Assembly (NCBI GenBank): GCA_000494145.1
Contig: AWOE01000022.1
Location: forward strand, 1 to 25,299
Reading direction: 5' to 3'
Source: Candidatus Calditenuaceae archaeon JGI OTU-1
Lineage (GTDB): Archaea > Thermoproteota > Nitrososphaeria_A > Caldarchaeales > Calditenuaceae
Length of the DNA stretch: 25,299 nucleotides
This document shows positions 1 through 7,684 of the stretch, piece after piece. A program made the position numbers and the translations under genes. Every line of letters begins with the position of its first letter. Positions within the stretch are counted from its first letter, which is position 1. The notes beneath the pieces were generated by a model. That model saw only the letters and a program-made list of their open reading frames with translations. It did not search any database and had not been told where the DNA came from.

Positions 1-95
1 CTGGTGTACGACGAGGTGACCTACAGCATACTCGCCTCCTCCGTCGAGACGCGCCTCCGCTCTGAGGGGTTCGAGGTCTTCGGGCATACGGTTAC
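1..95 (+). repeat. left arm of perfect 95-bp inverted repeat inside egsA
   Basis: Bases 1-95 are the exact reverse complement of 7745-7839 (position k pairs with 7840-k). Identity stops after base 95: the next base here is A, while the other copy continues with G when read in the same direction. The left limit is the window edge, so the repeat could be longer. Both arms code for the same egsA segment (residues LVYDEVTYSI through FGHTVT). Confidence 0.95.
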
Positions 96-963
96 AGGTG
101 CCGACGAGCGGAACGTCGAGGCGGTCGAGTCCCTGATGGCCGGGGCCGGACTCGGCGTGGCGATCGGTGGAGGCACGGTCATCGACGTCTGCAAGCTTGC
201 GGCTCACAGGTCGAGGAAGCCCTTCGTCTCCGTCCCCACGACCCTCTCCCATGACGGCATAGCCTCACCGGTGGCCTCGATCGCCTTCAGGGGGAGGAAA
301 CACAGGGCGAGCGTCGCTGCAACCGGTCCCATCTCGGTCGTCGCGGACCTCAGCGTCCTCAGGTCTTCGCCGAGGAGGCTGAAGGTCGCAGGAGCAGGCG
401 ATCTGCTGGCGAAGGTCACGGCTCTGAAGGACTGGGAGCTCGGAGCGCTCCACTCGGGCGAGGTCGTCTGCGAGAGGGCCTACGCCGCTGAGCTCGAGGC
501 GATCAGGTGCGCCGAGGAATTCGTCGTCGGAGCGACCGATGACGTCGAGGTCCTGCTGAGGGGTCTTCTCCTCTCGGGCATCGCGATGTCCCTCGTCGGC
601 TCCTCGAGGCCCGCCTCGGGATCCGAGCACCTGATCTCGCACCAGATAGACGCTCTGGGCAAATCGAGGGGGCTCCACGGTGAGCAGGTGGCTCTGGCGA
701 CGGTCCTGATGGCGAGGTACCACGAGTCCCTGAACGGGAGGTGGTGGCGCGATCCCCGGCTTGGGTGGCGCTCGGTCAGGGGCCTCCTCGAGGCCGCGGG
801 AGCTCCCACGTCCTTCAGGGACCTCAACCTAGAGAGGGAGGATGTGGTCGAGGCGGTCGTGAGGGCACCGGAGATCAGGCCTGAGAGGGTTACGATCCTG
901 CACATCGGGAGGCCCGGAAGGGAGGAGGTGGAGAGGCTCCTCGACGAGACGGGGCTCATGTGA
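1..963 (+). CDS. egsA: sn-glycerol-1-phosphate dehydrogenase, 5'-truncated
   Basis: Makes sn-glycerol-1-phosphate from dihydroxyacetone phosphate with NAD(P)H, the step that sets the stereochemistry of archaeal membrane lipids. Visible family motifs are the nucleotide-binding AIGGGTVIDVCKLAA, PTTLSHDGIASPVAS, the AGAGDLLAKVTALKDWELG stretch, and the putative zinc-ligand histidines in GSEHLISHQIDAL and LHGEQVA. The frame is open from base 1 (CTG, Leu) with no credible start, so the N-terminus lies outside. The missing N-terminal part is present on the other strand at 7745-8001, and the two pieces share a perfect 95-bp overlap (1-95). Joined, they give about 374 codons, close to the usual 340-390 of the family. 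The stop is TGA at 961-963, and fen1 follows in the same direction after 175 bp. Family assignment is firm; the cause of the split is open (rearrangement or assembly). Confidence 0.9.
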   Translation: MVYDEVTYSILASSVETRLRSEGFEVFGHTVTGADERNVEAVESLMAGAGLGVAIGGGTVIDVCKLAAHRSRKPFVSVPTTLSHDGIASPVASIAFRGRKHRASVAATGPISVVADLSVLRSSPRRLKVAGAGDLLAKVTALKDWELGALHSGEVVCERAYAAELEAIRCAEEFVVGATDDVEVLLRGLLLSGIAMSLVGSSRPASGSEHLISHQIDALGKSRGLHGEQVALATVLMARYHESLNGRWWRDPRLGWRSVRGLLEAAGAPTSFRDLNLEREDVVEAVVRAPEIRPERVTILHIGRPGREEVERLLDETGLM

Positions 964-1105
964 GTTCCTCCTCTCGACCATCTTCCCCGAGATAGCAGGT
1001 CACGACTCGTCGGAAAGCGCAGGTCCTCGAAGGATCCGGAGACAGGGACGGACCCGTGGTCGTCTGGGCCGCCGACAGCTTTGGGCCGGCGAAAGGGGCG
1101 TCTCG

Positions 1106-1112
1106 CTTTTTA
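1106..1112 (+). promoter_or_regulatory. TATA-like promoter of fen1
   Basis: CTTTTTA is centred about 30 bp before the TTG start at 1139 in otherwise GC-rich sequence. The spacing predicts transcription starting at or next to the start codon, a leaderless mRNA. No Shine-Dalgarno sequence is seen. Confidence 0.55.
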
Positions 1113-1138
1113 ACGACCCCGGATCACTTGATTCCGGC

Positions 1139-2173
1139 TTGGGCGTCAAGCTGGGCGACATCATACCGCCTGAGGCGGTGGAGGAGGTCAACCTCCAGTT
1201 CTTCAACGGCAAGTCCGTGGCGATCGACGGCTTCAACACCCTCTACCAGTTCCTCGCCATCATCAGGGGGCCGGACGGAAGGCCCCTCATGGACAGCAGG
1301 GGCCGCGTCACCAGCCACCTCAGCGGCCTCTTCTTCAGGACCATCAACCTCCTTGAGGAGAACGTCAGGGTGGTCTACGTCTTCGACGGCCAGCCGCCGG
1401 AGCTGAAGAAGGAGACGATAAGGAAGAGGGTGGAGGCGAAGAGGGCCGCGGCCGAGAAGTACGAGCAGGCGGTCAAGGCCGGGGACCTGGAGGCGGCGAG
1501 GAGGTACGCGTCCCAGACCGCTACCCTCGAGGAGTACATGCTCCAGTCGGCGAGGGAGCTGCTGGAGGCGATGGGCGTCCCCTACGTGATGGCGCCCTCA
1601 GAGGGAGAGGCGCAGGCGGCCTACATGGCGATGAAGGGCTACGTCTGGGCCTCGGCCTCGCAGGACTACGACTCCATCCTCTTCGGCTCCCCGAGGCTTG
1701 TCAGGAACCTCTCCGTCGTCGGCAGGAGGAAGCTCCCCGGGAGGAAGGAGTACGTCGAGGTCAGCCCGGAGCTGCTGAGGGCCGAGAAGCTCTTCTCCTC
1801 GCTCAACCTGACGCGCGAGCAGCTGATCGACGTGGCCATCCTGATAGGGACCGATTACTTCGAGGGCGTCAAGGGCGTCGGGCCGAAGAGGGCCCTCCAG
1901 CTGATCAGGGAGTTCGGGAGCGCCGAGAAGGCCCTTAGGGCACTCAACGTCGAGCCCAAGGTCGACGTCGAGGAGGTCAGGAAGCTCTTCCTCAGCCCGC
2001 AGGTGACCGACGACTTCAAGCTCGAGTGGCGCCCTGTCGATCCGGAGAGGGTGAAGCGCGTCCTCTGCGACGAGCACGACTTCTCCGAGGAGAGGGTGGA
2101 GAAGGCGATGAGGGAGCTGTTAGAGAGGCAGCGCAAGACGGCCGGCGAGACGAGGCTCGACCAGTGGTTCTGA
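1139..2173 (+). CDS. fen: flap endonuclease 1 (FEN-1/XPG family)
   Basis: Structure-specific 5' nuclease that removes 5' flaps during Okazaki-fragment maturation and repair. The 344-residue length is normal for archaeal FEN-1. The N-terminus MGVKLGDIIPPEAV is typical and fixes the start at TTG 1139. Metal-binding acidic residues are in place: D30 (AIDGF), D83 (VFDGQPPELK), E155/E157 (APSEGEAQAAY), D176/D178 (SQDYDSILFG) and D239 (GTDYFEGVKGVGPKRAL, the helix-hairpin-helix region). The C-terminus TRLDQWF is a PCNA-interacting (PIP-box) tail. The gene is monocistronic as seen here. If the egsA inversion is undone, it lies in the same direction just downstream of intact egsA. Confidence 0.96.
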   Translation: MGVKLGDIIPPEAVEEVNLQFFNGKSVAIDGFNTLYQFLAIIRGPDGRPLMDSRGRVTSHLSGLFFRTINLLEENVRVVYVFDGQPPELKKETIRKRVEAKRAAAEKYEQAVKAGDLEAARRYASQTATLEEYMLQSARELLEAMGVPYVMAPSEGEAQAAYMAMKGYVWASASQDYDSILFGSPRLVRNLSVVGRRKLPGRKEYVEVSPELLRAEKLFSSLNLTREQLIDVAILIGTDYFEGVKGVGPKRALQLIREFGSAEKALRALNVEPKVDVEEVRKLFLSPQVTDDFKLEWRPVDPERVKRVLCDEHDFSEERVEKAMRELLERQRKTAGETRLDQWF

Positions 2174-2243
2174 AAGGCAGGAAGAGGAGAGCGGAGAAGG
2201 GACCAGGACCGGGAGAGGGATCTGAGTTTTTCGGTCCGGCCGA

Positions 2244-2465
2244 TCACTTGACGCCGACCAGCGTCACCAGCTTCCTCTCCTCGTCGAGGCTGTGGACCCT
2301 CACGATCCCGTTCAGCTCCAGCACCAGCAGAGCCCTCCTCAGGTCGTTGAGGCTGAGGTCCCGACCCTTCGACTGGAGGGCCTTGTGAAGCTGGGACTCC
2401 ATCATCTTGCCGCCGTTCTTTTTCAGGACCTCTGTGACGGCGCTGAGGAAGTCGGCGCTCGGCAT
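2244..2465 (-). CDS. small winged-helix-like protein downstream of cdc48
   Basis: A 73-residue protein whose predicted pattern fits one winged helix-turn-helix: helix FLSAVTEVLKKNGG, helix MMESQLHKALQSKG, a recognition-like helix SLNDLRRALLVLELNGI, then a two-strand wing VRVHSLDEERKLVTLVGV. It starts at ATG 2465, 6 bp after the cdc48 stop, and runs the same way, so it is almost certainly co-transcribed with the unfoldase. No catalytic motif is visible. The function is not known to me. Options are a DNA-binding regulator or a protein-interaction wHTH that serves Cdc48 as an adaptor. Coding status is supported by the tight spacing and clean helical pattern. Confidence 0.75.
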   Translation of the reverse strand: MPSADFLSAVTEVLKKNGGKMMESQLHKALQSKGRDLSLNDLRRALLVLELNGIVRVHSLDEERKLVTLVGVK

Positions 2466-2471
2466 CGGACA

Positions 2472-4661
2472 CTACCCGAACATGATCAGGGGCCGCTCGG
2501 AGCTCCTCAGAACCTCCGAGATCTTCTCGTACTCCTTCAGCATCTGCGGGTTGATACTCGGCTTGACGAGCTTCAGCGCCTCCTGGAAGTCGGCCCAGGT
2601 CACCAGCTCCGCGTCAGGGCTCCTCCTCAGAGCCGCGAGCCCTGCCTCCCTGCAGAGCGACTCGAGGTCAGCGCCGGAGTACCCCTCGGTCATCGCTGCC
2701 AGCTTGGCCAGGTCGACGTCCTCGGCCAGCGGCATCTTCCTCGTGTAGATCTTCAGGACCTGGTACCTGCCCTTCTCGTCGGGCGGAGGAACGTAGATCA
2801 GCCTGTCGAACCTTCCCGGCCTGAGGGCCGACGGGTCCATCAGGTCGGGCCTGTTGGTCGCTCCTATCACGATCACGTCCTTCAGCTCCTCGATCCCGTC
2901 CATCTCCGCCAGGAGCGTGCTGGTCACCCTATGGGCGACGCCGGAGCTGTCGTCGAGCATGTCCCTCCTCGGTATCAGCGTCTCGATCTCGTCGAGGAAT
3001 ATCACGCACGGAGCCGCCTGCCTTGCCTTCCTGAAGACCTCCCTTATCGCCCTCTCCGACTCTCCCACCCACTTCGAGTAGATCTCGGGCCCCTTGATCG
3101 TGATGAAGTTAGCCTCGGACTCGGTCGCAACAGCCTTGGCAAGGAGAGTCTTCCCGCATCCCGGAGGCCCGTAGAGCAGGACGCCCTTCGGCGGCTTGAT
3201 CCCCAGCTTCTCGAACCTCTCTGCGTACTTTATCGGCCACTCGATCGACTCGATCAGCTTCTGCTTAACGTCCTCGAGCCCTCCTATGTCGTCCCACGTG
3301 ACGTTCGGCGTCTCGATCTCCACCTCCCTCAGCGCTGTAGGCGTTATCTCCTTGTAGGCCTCGAGGAAGTCCTTCATCGTCACCACCAACTGGTCCAGGA
3401 TCTCCGGCGAGAGCTTCTCCTCGTTGAAGTCGATGCTCGGGAGGATCCTCCGGATGCACTTCATCGCAGCCTCCCTGCAGAGCGCCGCCAGGTCAGCGCC
3501 GGTGTAGCCCTTCGTGATCTCCGCCAGCTTGTCGATGTCGACGTCAGGGGCCAGCGGCATCCCCCTCGTGTGTATCTGCAGTATCTCCTTCCTGCCCTTC
3601 TTGTCGGGTATGCCGATCTCGATCTCCCTGTCGAACCTTCCTGGCCTCCTGAGGGCCGGGTCGAGGGCATTAGGCCTGTTCGTGGCGCCTATCACGATCA
3701 CCTGGCCCCTGCTCTCGAGGCCGTCCATCAGCGCCAGCAGCTGGGCGACGACCCTCTTCTCGACCTCGCCGGTCACCTCGCTCCTCTTAGGAGCTATGGC
3801 GTCGATCTCGTCGATGAAGATGATGCTCGGCGCCTCCTCCTCGGCCTTCCTGAAGGTCTCCCGCAGCTTCGCCTCCGTCTCGCCGTAGTACTTGTTCATG
3901 ATCTCCGGGCCGTTGATCAGGAAGAAGTTCGCCTCCGCCTCCGTCGCGACTGCCTTGGCGAGGAGAGTCTTCCCGCATCCCGGAGGCCCGTAGAGCAGGA
4001 CGCCCTTCGGCGGGTCGATACCGAGCTTCTGGAAGAGCTCCGGATACCTCAGGGGCAACTCGACCATCTCCCTGATCTTCTGTATCTGCTCGTGGAGCCC
4101 TCCGATGTCCTCGTAGGTGACGTTGGTGCTGAGCATCTTCTCCTGGACGGGCCTGCTGTGGATCACGAGCTTCGTCTTCGGTGTGATCTTCACGACGCCC
4201 GATGGCCTGGTCTGGAGCACCGCGAAGTTGAAGAGGTTGCCGAAGAAGAGGACCGGGATCACGTTCTTCTGGACCAGCGGGTACTCGATCAGCCTGCTCT
4301 TGACGAGCTTTGTGAAGTTCTCGTCGGGCTTGATCGTGTTGTTCACCGGCGCCAGGACCACCAGCTGGGCCTCCTTCACGTTCGCCTTCCTGACGATGAC
4401 GTACTCGTTCAGCGATACGCCGGCGTTGCTCCTGATGTAGCCGTCGATCCTGATGATGTCCTTCTCCTCCTCGAGGTACCCGAGCCAGAGCGTCGCGGCT
4501 GCGAGCTTCCTTCCCCTGATCTCTATTATGTCGCCCGTCGCTAGACCTGCCGAGGCGCCCACCTCCCTGTCTATCCTGGCGATGCCGTAACCGACGTCCC
4601 TCTGCCGGGCTTCAGCGACCCTCAGCCTCAGCTCCTTCACCGGCTGCTGCTCCTCAACCAT
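2472..4661 (-). CDS. cdc48: Cdc48/VAT family double-AAA+ ATPase (unfoldase)
   Basis: Hexameric ATP-driven unfoldase that extracts and unfolds proteins, often feeding the proteasome. Domains: the N-terminal double-psi-barrel/four-stranded barrel (LRVAEARQRDVGYGIARID to about residue 190), the D1 AAA+ ring (Walker A GPPGCGKT near residue 223, Walker B IIFIDEIDA near 281) and the D2 AAA+ ring (Walker A GPPGCGKT near 498, Walker B VIFLDEIET near 556, so the usual DEID is DEIE). Both rings keep the SRH-type GRFDREI and GRFDRLI arginine fingers. The length of 729 residues is typical. The C-terminus ends LIMFG, without a clear HbYX proteasome-docking motif. ATG 4661 is chosen by homology to family N-termini; an in-frame TTG at 4673 would add four residues. 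It overlaps no neighbour and is followed closely by the winged-helix gene. Confidence 0.96.
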   Translation of the reverse strand: MVEEQQPVKELRLRVAEARQRDVGYGIARIDREVGASAGLATGDIIEIRGRKLAAATLWLGYLEEEKDIIRIDGYIRSNAGVSLNEYVIVRKANVKEAQLVVLAPVNNTIKPDENFTKLVKSRLIEYPLVQKNVIPVLFFGNLFNFAVLQTRPSGVVKITPKTKLVIHSRPVQEKMLSTNVTYEDIGGLHEQIQKIREMVELPLRYPELFQKLGIDPPKGVLLYGPPGCGKTLLAKAVATEAEANFFLINGPEIMNKYYGETEAKLRETFRKAEEEAPSIIFIDEIDAIAPKRSEVTGEVEKRVVAQLLALMDGLESRGQVIVIGATNRPNALDPALRRPGRFDREIEIGIPDKKGRKEILQIHTRGMPLAPDVDIDKLAEITKGYTGADLAALCREAAMKCIRRILPSIDFNEEKLSPEILDQLVVTMKDFLEAYKEITPTALREVEIETPNVTWDDIGGLEDVKQKLIESIEWPIKYAERFEKLGIKPPKGVLLYGPPGCGKTLLAKAVATESEANFITIKGPEIYSKWVGESERAIREVFRKARQAAPCVIFLDEIETLIPRRDMLDDSSGVAHRVTSTLLAEMDGIEELKDVIVIGATNRPDLMDPSALRPGRFDRLIYVPPPDEKGRYQVLKIYTRKMPLAEDVDLAKLAAMTEGYSGADLESLCREAGLAALRRSPDAELVTWADFQEALKLVKPSINPQMLKEYEKISEVLRSSERPLIMFG

Positions 4662-4685
4662 CCGTCCCGTCAACCCCTAAAGGGT

Positions 4686-4694
4686 CTAATGAAT
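4686..4694 (-). promoter_or_regulatory. possible TATA-like element of cdc48
   Basis: On the minus strand ATTCATTAG lies about 29 bp before ATG 4661. It is the only A/T-rich element at suitable spacing. It is weak, but favours ATG 4661 over TTG 4673. Confidence 0.3.
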
Positions 4695-4804
4695 CTTCAC
4701 GGTCCAATCGATCAGAAGGGAGGCGAATTTCCGTTGAAACTGTACTACGTTCGTCCGGGTCACCGAACGACCTCGGAGACTTCGGCGGCGCGGATCGAGT
4801 AACG

Positions 4805-4814
4805 ATTAATTTTT
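4805..4814 (+). promoter_or_regulatory. TATA-like promoter of the deoxyhypusine synthase gene
   Basis: ATTAATTTTT ends 29 bp before the TTG start at 4843, the classic distance for a leaderless archaeal transcript. The divergent cdc48 start lies about 145 bp to the left. Confidence 0.6.
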
Positions 4815-4842
4815 GATGCGAAGGTTCTCAGTCCGATGAGAA

Positions 4843-5874
4843 TTGGATAGGGAGCTGTTCTCGGAGCCGGTGAAGGCGGTGGAGGTCGGCGAGAAGAGGA
4901 TCTCGGAGCTCGTGGAGGCGATGAGGGAGACCGCGTATCAGGCCCGCTCCCTCGGAGAGGTCCTGAGGGTCTGGGAGGAGGCGATAAGGGCGGAGGACAC
5001 CGTCATCTTCCTGGGCCTGGCCGGTTCGATGAGCACAGCCGGGCAGTGGAAGATGGTCAAGTGGCTCATCGAGCGGAGGTTCGTCGACGTGCTGGTCTCG
5101 ACCGGAGCGAACGTCACCGAGGACCTCGTCGAGGCGATGGGCTTCAGGTACTGGAAGGGGACGCCGCACGTCAACGACGAAGAGCTGAGGGCGAAGAGGG
5201 TCTACAGGTTCCACGACGTCTTCGTGAGGGAGAGCGATTACATCGAGATGGAGATGATGCTGGCCGACTTCATGAGGAGCCTCGACTCCTCGAAAACCTA
5301 CTCCTCGGCCGACCTCCTCTTCCTTCTCGGCAGGTACCTCGAGGAGAGGAAGGTGGACGGCATCGTCACCTCAGCCTACAGGAAGAGGGTTCCGGTCTTC
5401 GTCCCCGCAATCGTTGACTCCGGCTTCGGCGTCGCCTACCTCCTGAACAGGTACAGGGACAAGGGGTTCAGGATCCTCGTCGACCAGTTCAAGGACTTCG
5501 AGCAGATCGTGACGATCAAGTCGAGGTTCTCCGACAGTGCTGCGATCTTCATCGGAGGAGGCGTCCCGAAGGACTTCATACAGCTCGCTGCCGTCTCGGT
5601 CGACGTCCTCCTCTCCGGCGACATGCTGAACACCAGGCCCCACAGGTTCGCGGCCCAGGTGACTACCGACAGCCCCTTCTGGGGAGGGCTCTCCGGAGCG
5701 ACGCTCGAGGAGGCGGTGAGCTGGGGGAAGGAGTCGAAGCAGAGCCTGAAGGCCCAGTGCTTCTGCGATGCGACGATAGCTCTCCCTCTCCTCACCCACG
5801 CCCTCAACGAGAAGTTCAGGGAAGGGAGGAGGGGCCCCGACCTCTCCTGGGTCTTCGGGGACCTGATACCTTGA
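4843..5874 (+). CDS. dys: deoxyhypusine synthase
   Basis: NAD-dependent transfer of the aminobutyl group of spermidine to a lysine of aIF5A, the first step of hypusine formation. The 343 residues match archaeal enzymes. Recognisable segments are FLGLAGSMSTAGQWKM, STGANVTEDLVEAMG, YWKGTPHVNDEEL, PVFVPAIVDSGFG, GGGVPKDFIQ and the active-site region ATLEEAVSWGKESK, with the catalytic-type lysine in SWGK. The start is TTG 4843: the nearby ATG at 4836 hits a stop after four codons, and the TATA-like box fits the TTG. rpl40e follows after 36 bp with its own TATA-like box. Confidence 0.94.
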   Translation: MDRELFSEPVKAVEVGEKRISELVEAMRETAYQARSLGEVLRVWEEAIRAEDTVIFLGLAGSMSTAGQWKMVKWLIERRFVDVLVSTGANVTEDLVEAMGFRYWKGTPHVNDEELRAKRVYRFHDVFVRESDYIEMEMMLADFMRSLDSSKTYSSADLLFLLGRYLEERKVDGIVTSAYRKRVPVFVPAIVDSGFGVAYLLNRYRDKGFRILVDQFKDFEQIVTIKSRFSDSAAIFIGGGVPKDFIQLAAVSVDVLLSGDMLNTRPHRFAAQVTTDSPFWGGLSGATLEEAVSWGKESKQSLKAQCFCDATIALPLLTHALNEKFREGRRGPDLSWVFGDLIP

Positions 5875-5882
5875 TGAGATGG

Positions 5883-5892
5883 CTTTTGATAA
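5883..5892 (+). promoter_or_regulatory. TATA-like promoter of rpl40e
   Basis: CTTTTGATAA lies 19-28 bp before ATG 5911, beginning 8 bp after the stop of the upstream gene. It suggests a separate leaderless start for the ribosomal protein gene and probably for map behind it. Confidence 0.5.
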
Positions 5893-5910
5893 CGACAGCG
5901 GGTGTAACGC

Positions 5911-6075
5911 ATGCCGCTCCTTGACGCATCGCTGATCCAGCTGGCCCAGATGAAGCGGCTCCACTACAAGATCTGCAGGAAGTGCGGTGCGAGGAACCCT
6001 CCGACGGCCGAGAAGTGCAGGAAGTGCAGGAGCTACAACCTCAGGTGGAAGAAGAGGGAGCTGGGCAGGAAGTGA
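5911..6075 (+). CDS. rpl40e: ribosomal protein L40e
   Basis: A 54-residue basic zinc-ribbon protein of the large ribosomal subunit. It opens MPLLDASLIQLAQMKRLHY and carries four zinc cysteines at C22, C25, C36 and C39 (ICRKCGARNPPTAEKCRKC), followed by a basic tail ending ELGRK. Sequence and length match the archaeal L40e family (the free-standing relative of the eukaryotic ubiquitin-L40 fusion). It is too short for common ORF cut-offs and is read directly from the bases. It lies between the deoxyhypusine synthase gene (36 bp upstream) and map (30 bp downstream), all on the plus strand, so these translation-related genes probably share transcription. Confidence 0.95.
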   Translation: MPLLDASLIQLAQMKRLHYKICRKCGARNPPTAEKCRKCRSYNLRWKKRELGRK

Positions 6076-6105
6076 TCGCACGCCCTCCAAACGCCGGTCA
6101 TCCCC

Positions 6106-7011
6106 ATGTCCGTTCGGGCTCCTGACGGTGACGTTTACGCGTCGCTCAGGGCAGCAGGCGAGATAGCCAAGAGGGTGAGGTCCGAGGTCGTCGGCAGGGT
6201 AAGGGACGGCGTCTCGGCGCTGGAGCTGGCCACATGGGTCGAGGAGAGGATAAGGGAGCTCGGCGGTGGAGTGGCCTTCCCCTGCAACATCGGCGTCAAC
6301 GAGGTCGCAGCCCACTCGACGCCCTATCCCGACTCGGACTACTTCCTGAGGAGAGGAACCTTGGTCAAGGTGGACCTGGGCGTGGAGGTCGACGGCCTCG
6401 TGGCGGACACCGCCGTCACCGTCGCTCTGCCCGGGGCCGACGAGGGCCTTGTGGTGGCTGCCGAGAGGGCGCTGGAGGAGGCGTTGCGGACGGTCAGGGC
6501 GGGTGTGAGAGTCAGGGCGATCGGCGAGGCCATCAGCAGAACCATCGGATCCATGGGGTACCGGCCGATATCCAACCTCTCGGGCCACCAGATCGAGCGG
6601 TACAACCTCCACGCCGGGGTATCGATACCGAACGTCCCCGCTGGCGAGGAGAAGCTCGAGGCCGGGAAGGTCTACGCCGTGGAGCCCTTCGTCACGACGA
6701 GGTCCGGTGCGGGCGTGGTCAGGCACCTCGACCGCGTCGAGATCTTCCGCGTCTCGGAGGACTCCGTCATCAGGGCCAGGCGACTCGGCGAGAGGCACGA
6801 GGCCCTAGTGAGGAGGATCCTCGAGGCGACGAGAGGATTGCCCTACGCCCTCAGGTGGTTCCCCGACGTAGACGGCAACCTCCACAACCTCCTTTACCGC
6901 AGGGGGATCGTCAAGGGCTATCCGGTGCTGGTCGAGGCATCGGGCGAGCCCGTGGCGCAGGCCGAGCACACGGTCGTCGTCTGGGAGGACGGATGCGAGG
7001 TCCTGACCTGA
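6106..7011 (+). CDS. map: methionine aminopeptidase, type II
   Basis: Removes the initiator methionine from nascent proteins with a dinuclear metal centre. All ligands are visible: D90 (KVDLGVEVDG), D101 (VADTAV), H161 (LSGHQIERY), E193 (YAVEPFVTT) and E287 (AQAEHTVVV), plus the substrate-site H70 (VAAHSTP). The 301-residue length and the insert between the H161 and E193 motifs are those of the archaeal/eukaryotic type II enzymes. ATG 6106 is 30 bp after the rpl40e stop with no separate TATA-like element seen, so co-transcription is likely. It ends 13 bp before the convergent zinc-ribbon gene. Confidence 0.95.
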   Translation: MSVRAPDGDVYASLRAAGEIAKRVRSEVVGRVRDGVSALELATWVEERIRELGGGVAFPCNIGVNEVAAHSTPYPDSDYFLRRGTLVKVDLGVEVDGLVADTAVTVALPGADEGLVVAAERALEEALRTVRAGVRVRAIGEAISRTIGSMGYRPISNLSGHQIERYNLHAGVSIPNVPAGEEKLEAGKVYAVEPFVTTRSGAGVVRHLDRVEIFRVSEDSVIRARRLGERHEALVRRILEATRGLPYALRWFPDVDGNLHNLLYRRGIVKGYPVLVEASGEPVAQAEHTVVVWEDGCEVLT

Positions 7012-7024
7012 TCGGATCCCTGAT

Positions 7025-7234
7025 TCACTTGCGCTGCTTCTGCTCCTCGACGTGGATGCTCACCACGGTCATCGACTCGGCACCGCACTTCGGACACTTC
7101 ATCGAGACCTCCTTGAAGACGTAGTCTCCCTGCTGGTAGGGCCTGCTGTGGACCGTCCCGCAGGAGTTGCACTTCAGGAAGGTGGTCGGAGATATGGCCG
7201 GCCTCAGGAGCTCGTCCCTGCTGCCCGAGAACAT
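7025..7234 (-). CDS. conserved archaeal zinc-ribbon protein
   Basis: A 69-residue protein with one zinc ribbon: CNSCG and CPKCG, separated by a linker that contains the aromatic-rich YQQGDYVFKEVSM. The short N-terminal extension is MFSGSRDELLRPAISP and the C-terminus is charged (HVEEQKQRK). I recognise the general archaeal small zinc-ribbon type but not a defined function; nucleic-acid or ribosome binding is possible. The ATG start at 7234 fits the TATA-like GCTTTATC about 28 bp upstream, in the intergenic region shared with the divergent nac gene. It converges with map. Confidence 0.8.
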   Translation of the reverse strand: MFSGSRDELLRPAISPTTFLKCNSCGTVHSRPYQQGDYVFKEVSMKCPKCGAESMTVVSIHVEEQKQRK

Positions 7235-7258
7235 CTCAGAGGACCGGTGACGGACCTG

Positions 7259-7274
7259 GATAAAGCGTTAATTA
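7259..7274. promoter_or_regulatory. back-to-back TATA-like promoters of the zinc-ribbon gene and nac
   Basis: The stretch 7259-7266 read on the minus strand is GCTTTATC, about 28 bp before ATG 7234. Immediately next to it, TTAATTA at 7268-7274 lies about 24 bp before the nac start at 7295. The two start codons are only 60 bp apart, so both transcripts would be leaderless and the two promoters abut. Confidence 0.5.
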
Positions 7275-7294
7275 CCGACGGGGGAGACGGAGCG

Positions 7295-7684
7295 GTGTTG
7301 AGGAGGGTCTCTCCGAGGGCGCTGAGGAGGATGCAGGAGAGGCTCCTGAGCTCCGCCGGGATAGAGGTGAACGAGCTCGGTGAGGCGGACGTGACCATCG
7401 ATTTCGGCGACCGGAAGGTGACCCTCAGGAGGGCGAAGGTCGTCCAGGTCGAGGGCCCCATCGGCAAGATGTACCAGATCGTTGGAGGCGAGGAGGTCTC
7501 GGGTGAAGCCGTCCCATCGGCTCCGGGGGCAGAGCAAGGGATCGAGATCTCGGAGGAGGACATGGCGCTCGTGGCCGCTCAGGCAGGGGTCTCGGAGGAG
7601 GAGGCGAGGAGGGCGCTGATCGAGGCGGGAGGCGACCTCGCGAGGGCCATACTCTCCCTCAGGAGCAGGGGACACGGCGGATGA
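7295..7684 (+). CDS. nac: nascent polypeptide-associated complex protein (NAC + UBA)
   Basis: Binds nascent chains at the ribosome exit tunnel; archaea use a homodimer. A basic N-terminus (RRVSPRALRRMQERL) is followed by the NAC barrel (GIEVNELGEADVTIDFGDRKV to EGPIGKMYQIVG, residues about 20-75), an acidic linker, and a C-terminal UBA domain (ISEEDMALVAAQAGVSEEEA with ALIEAGGDLARAILSL). The start is uncertain between GTG 7295 and TTG 7298; the TATA-like TTAATTA at 7268-7274 supports this region, and GGGGGA just upstream could act as a ribosome-binding site. The frame stays open much further upstream, across the neighbouring gene, but that part is not NAC-like. The length of 129 residues is normal. 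Confidence 0.92.
   Translation: MLRRVSPRALRRMQERLLSSAGIEVNELGEADVTIDFGDRKVTLRRAKVVQVEGPIGKMYQIVGGEEVSGEAVPSAPGAEQGIEISEEDMALVAAQAGVSEEEARRALIEAGGDLARAILSLRSRGHGG

Noticed and set aside
2292..4544. A 750-codon open frame on the plus strand opposite cdc48
   Set aside because: It is an antisense shadow caused by GC-rich third positions of cdc48; the text is rich in Leu, Arg, Pro and Asp with no domain, while cdc48 on the other strand is unmistakable.
5371..6798. A 475-codon minus-strand open frame
   Set aside because: It runs across deoxyhypusine synthase, rpl40e and map on the other strand and has the low-information composition of an antisense shadow.
7052..7294. An N-terminal extension of NAC of about 80 residues
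   Set aside because: The upstream open frame crosses the zinc-ribbon gene on the other strand and the promoter region, and its residues do not resemble NAC.
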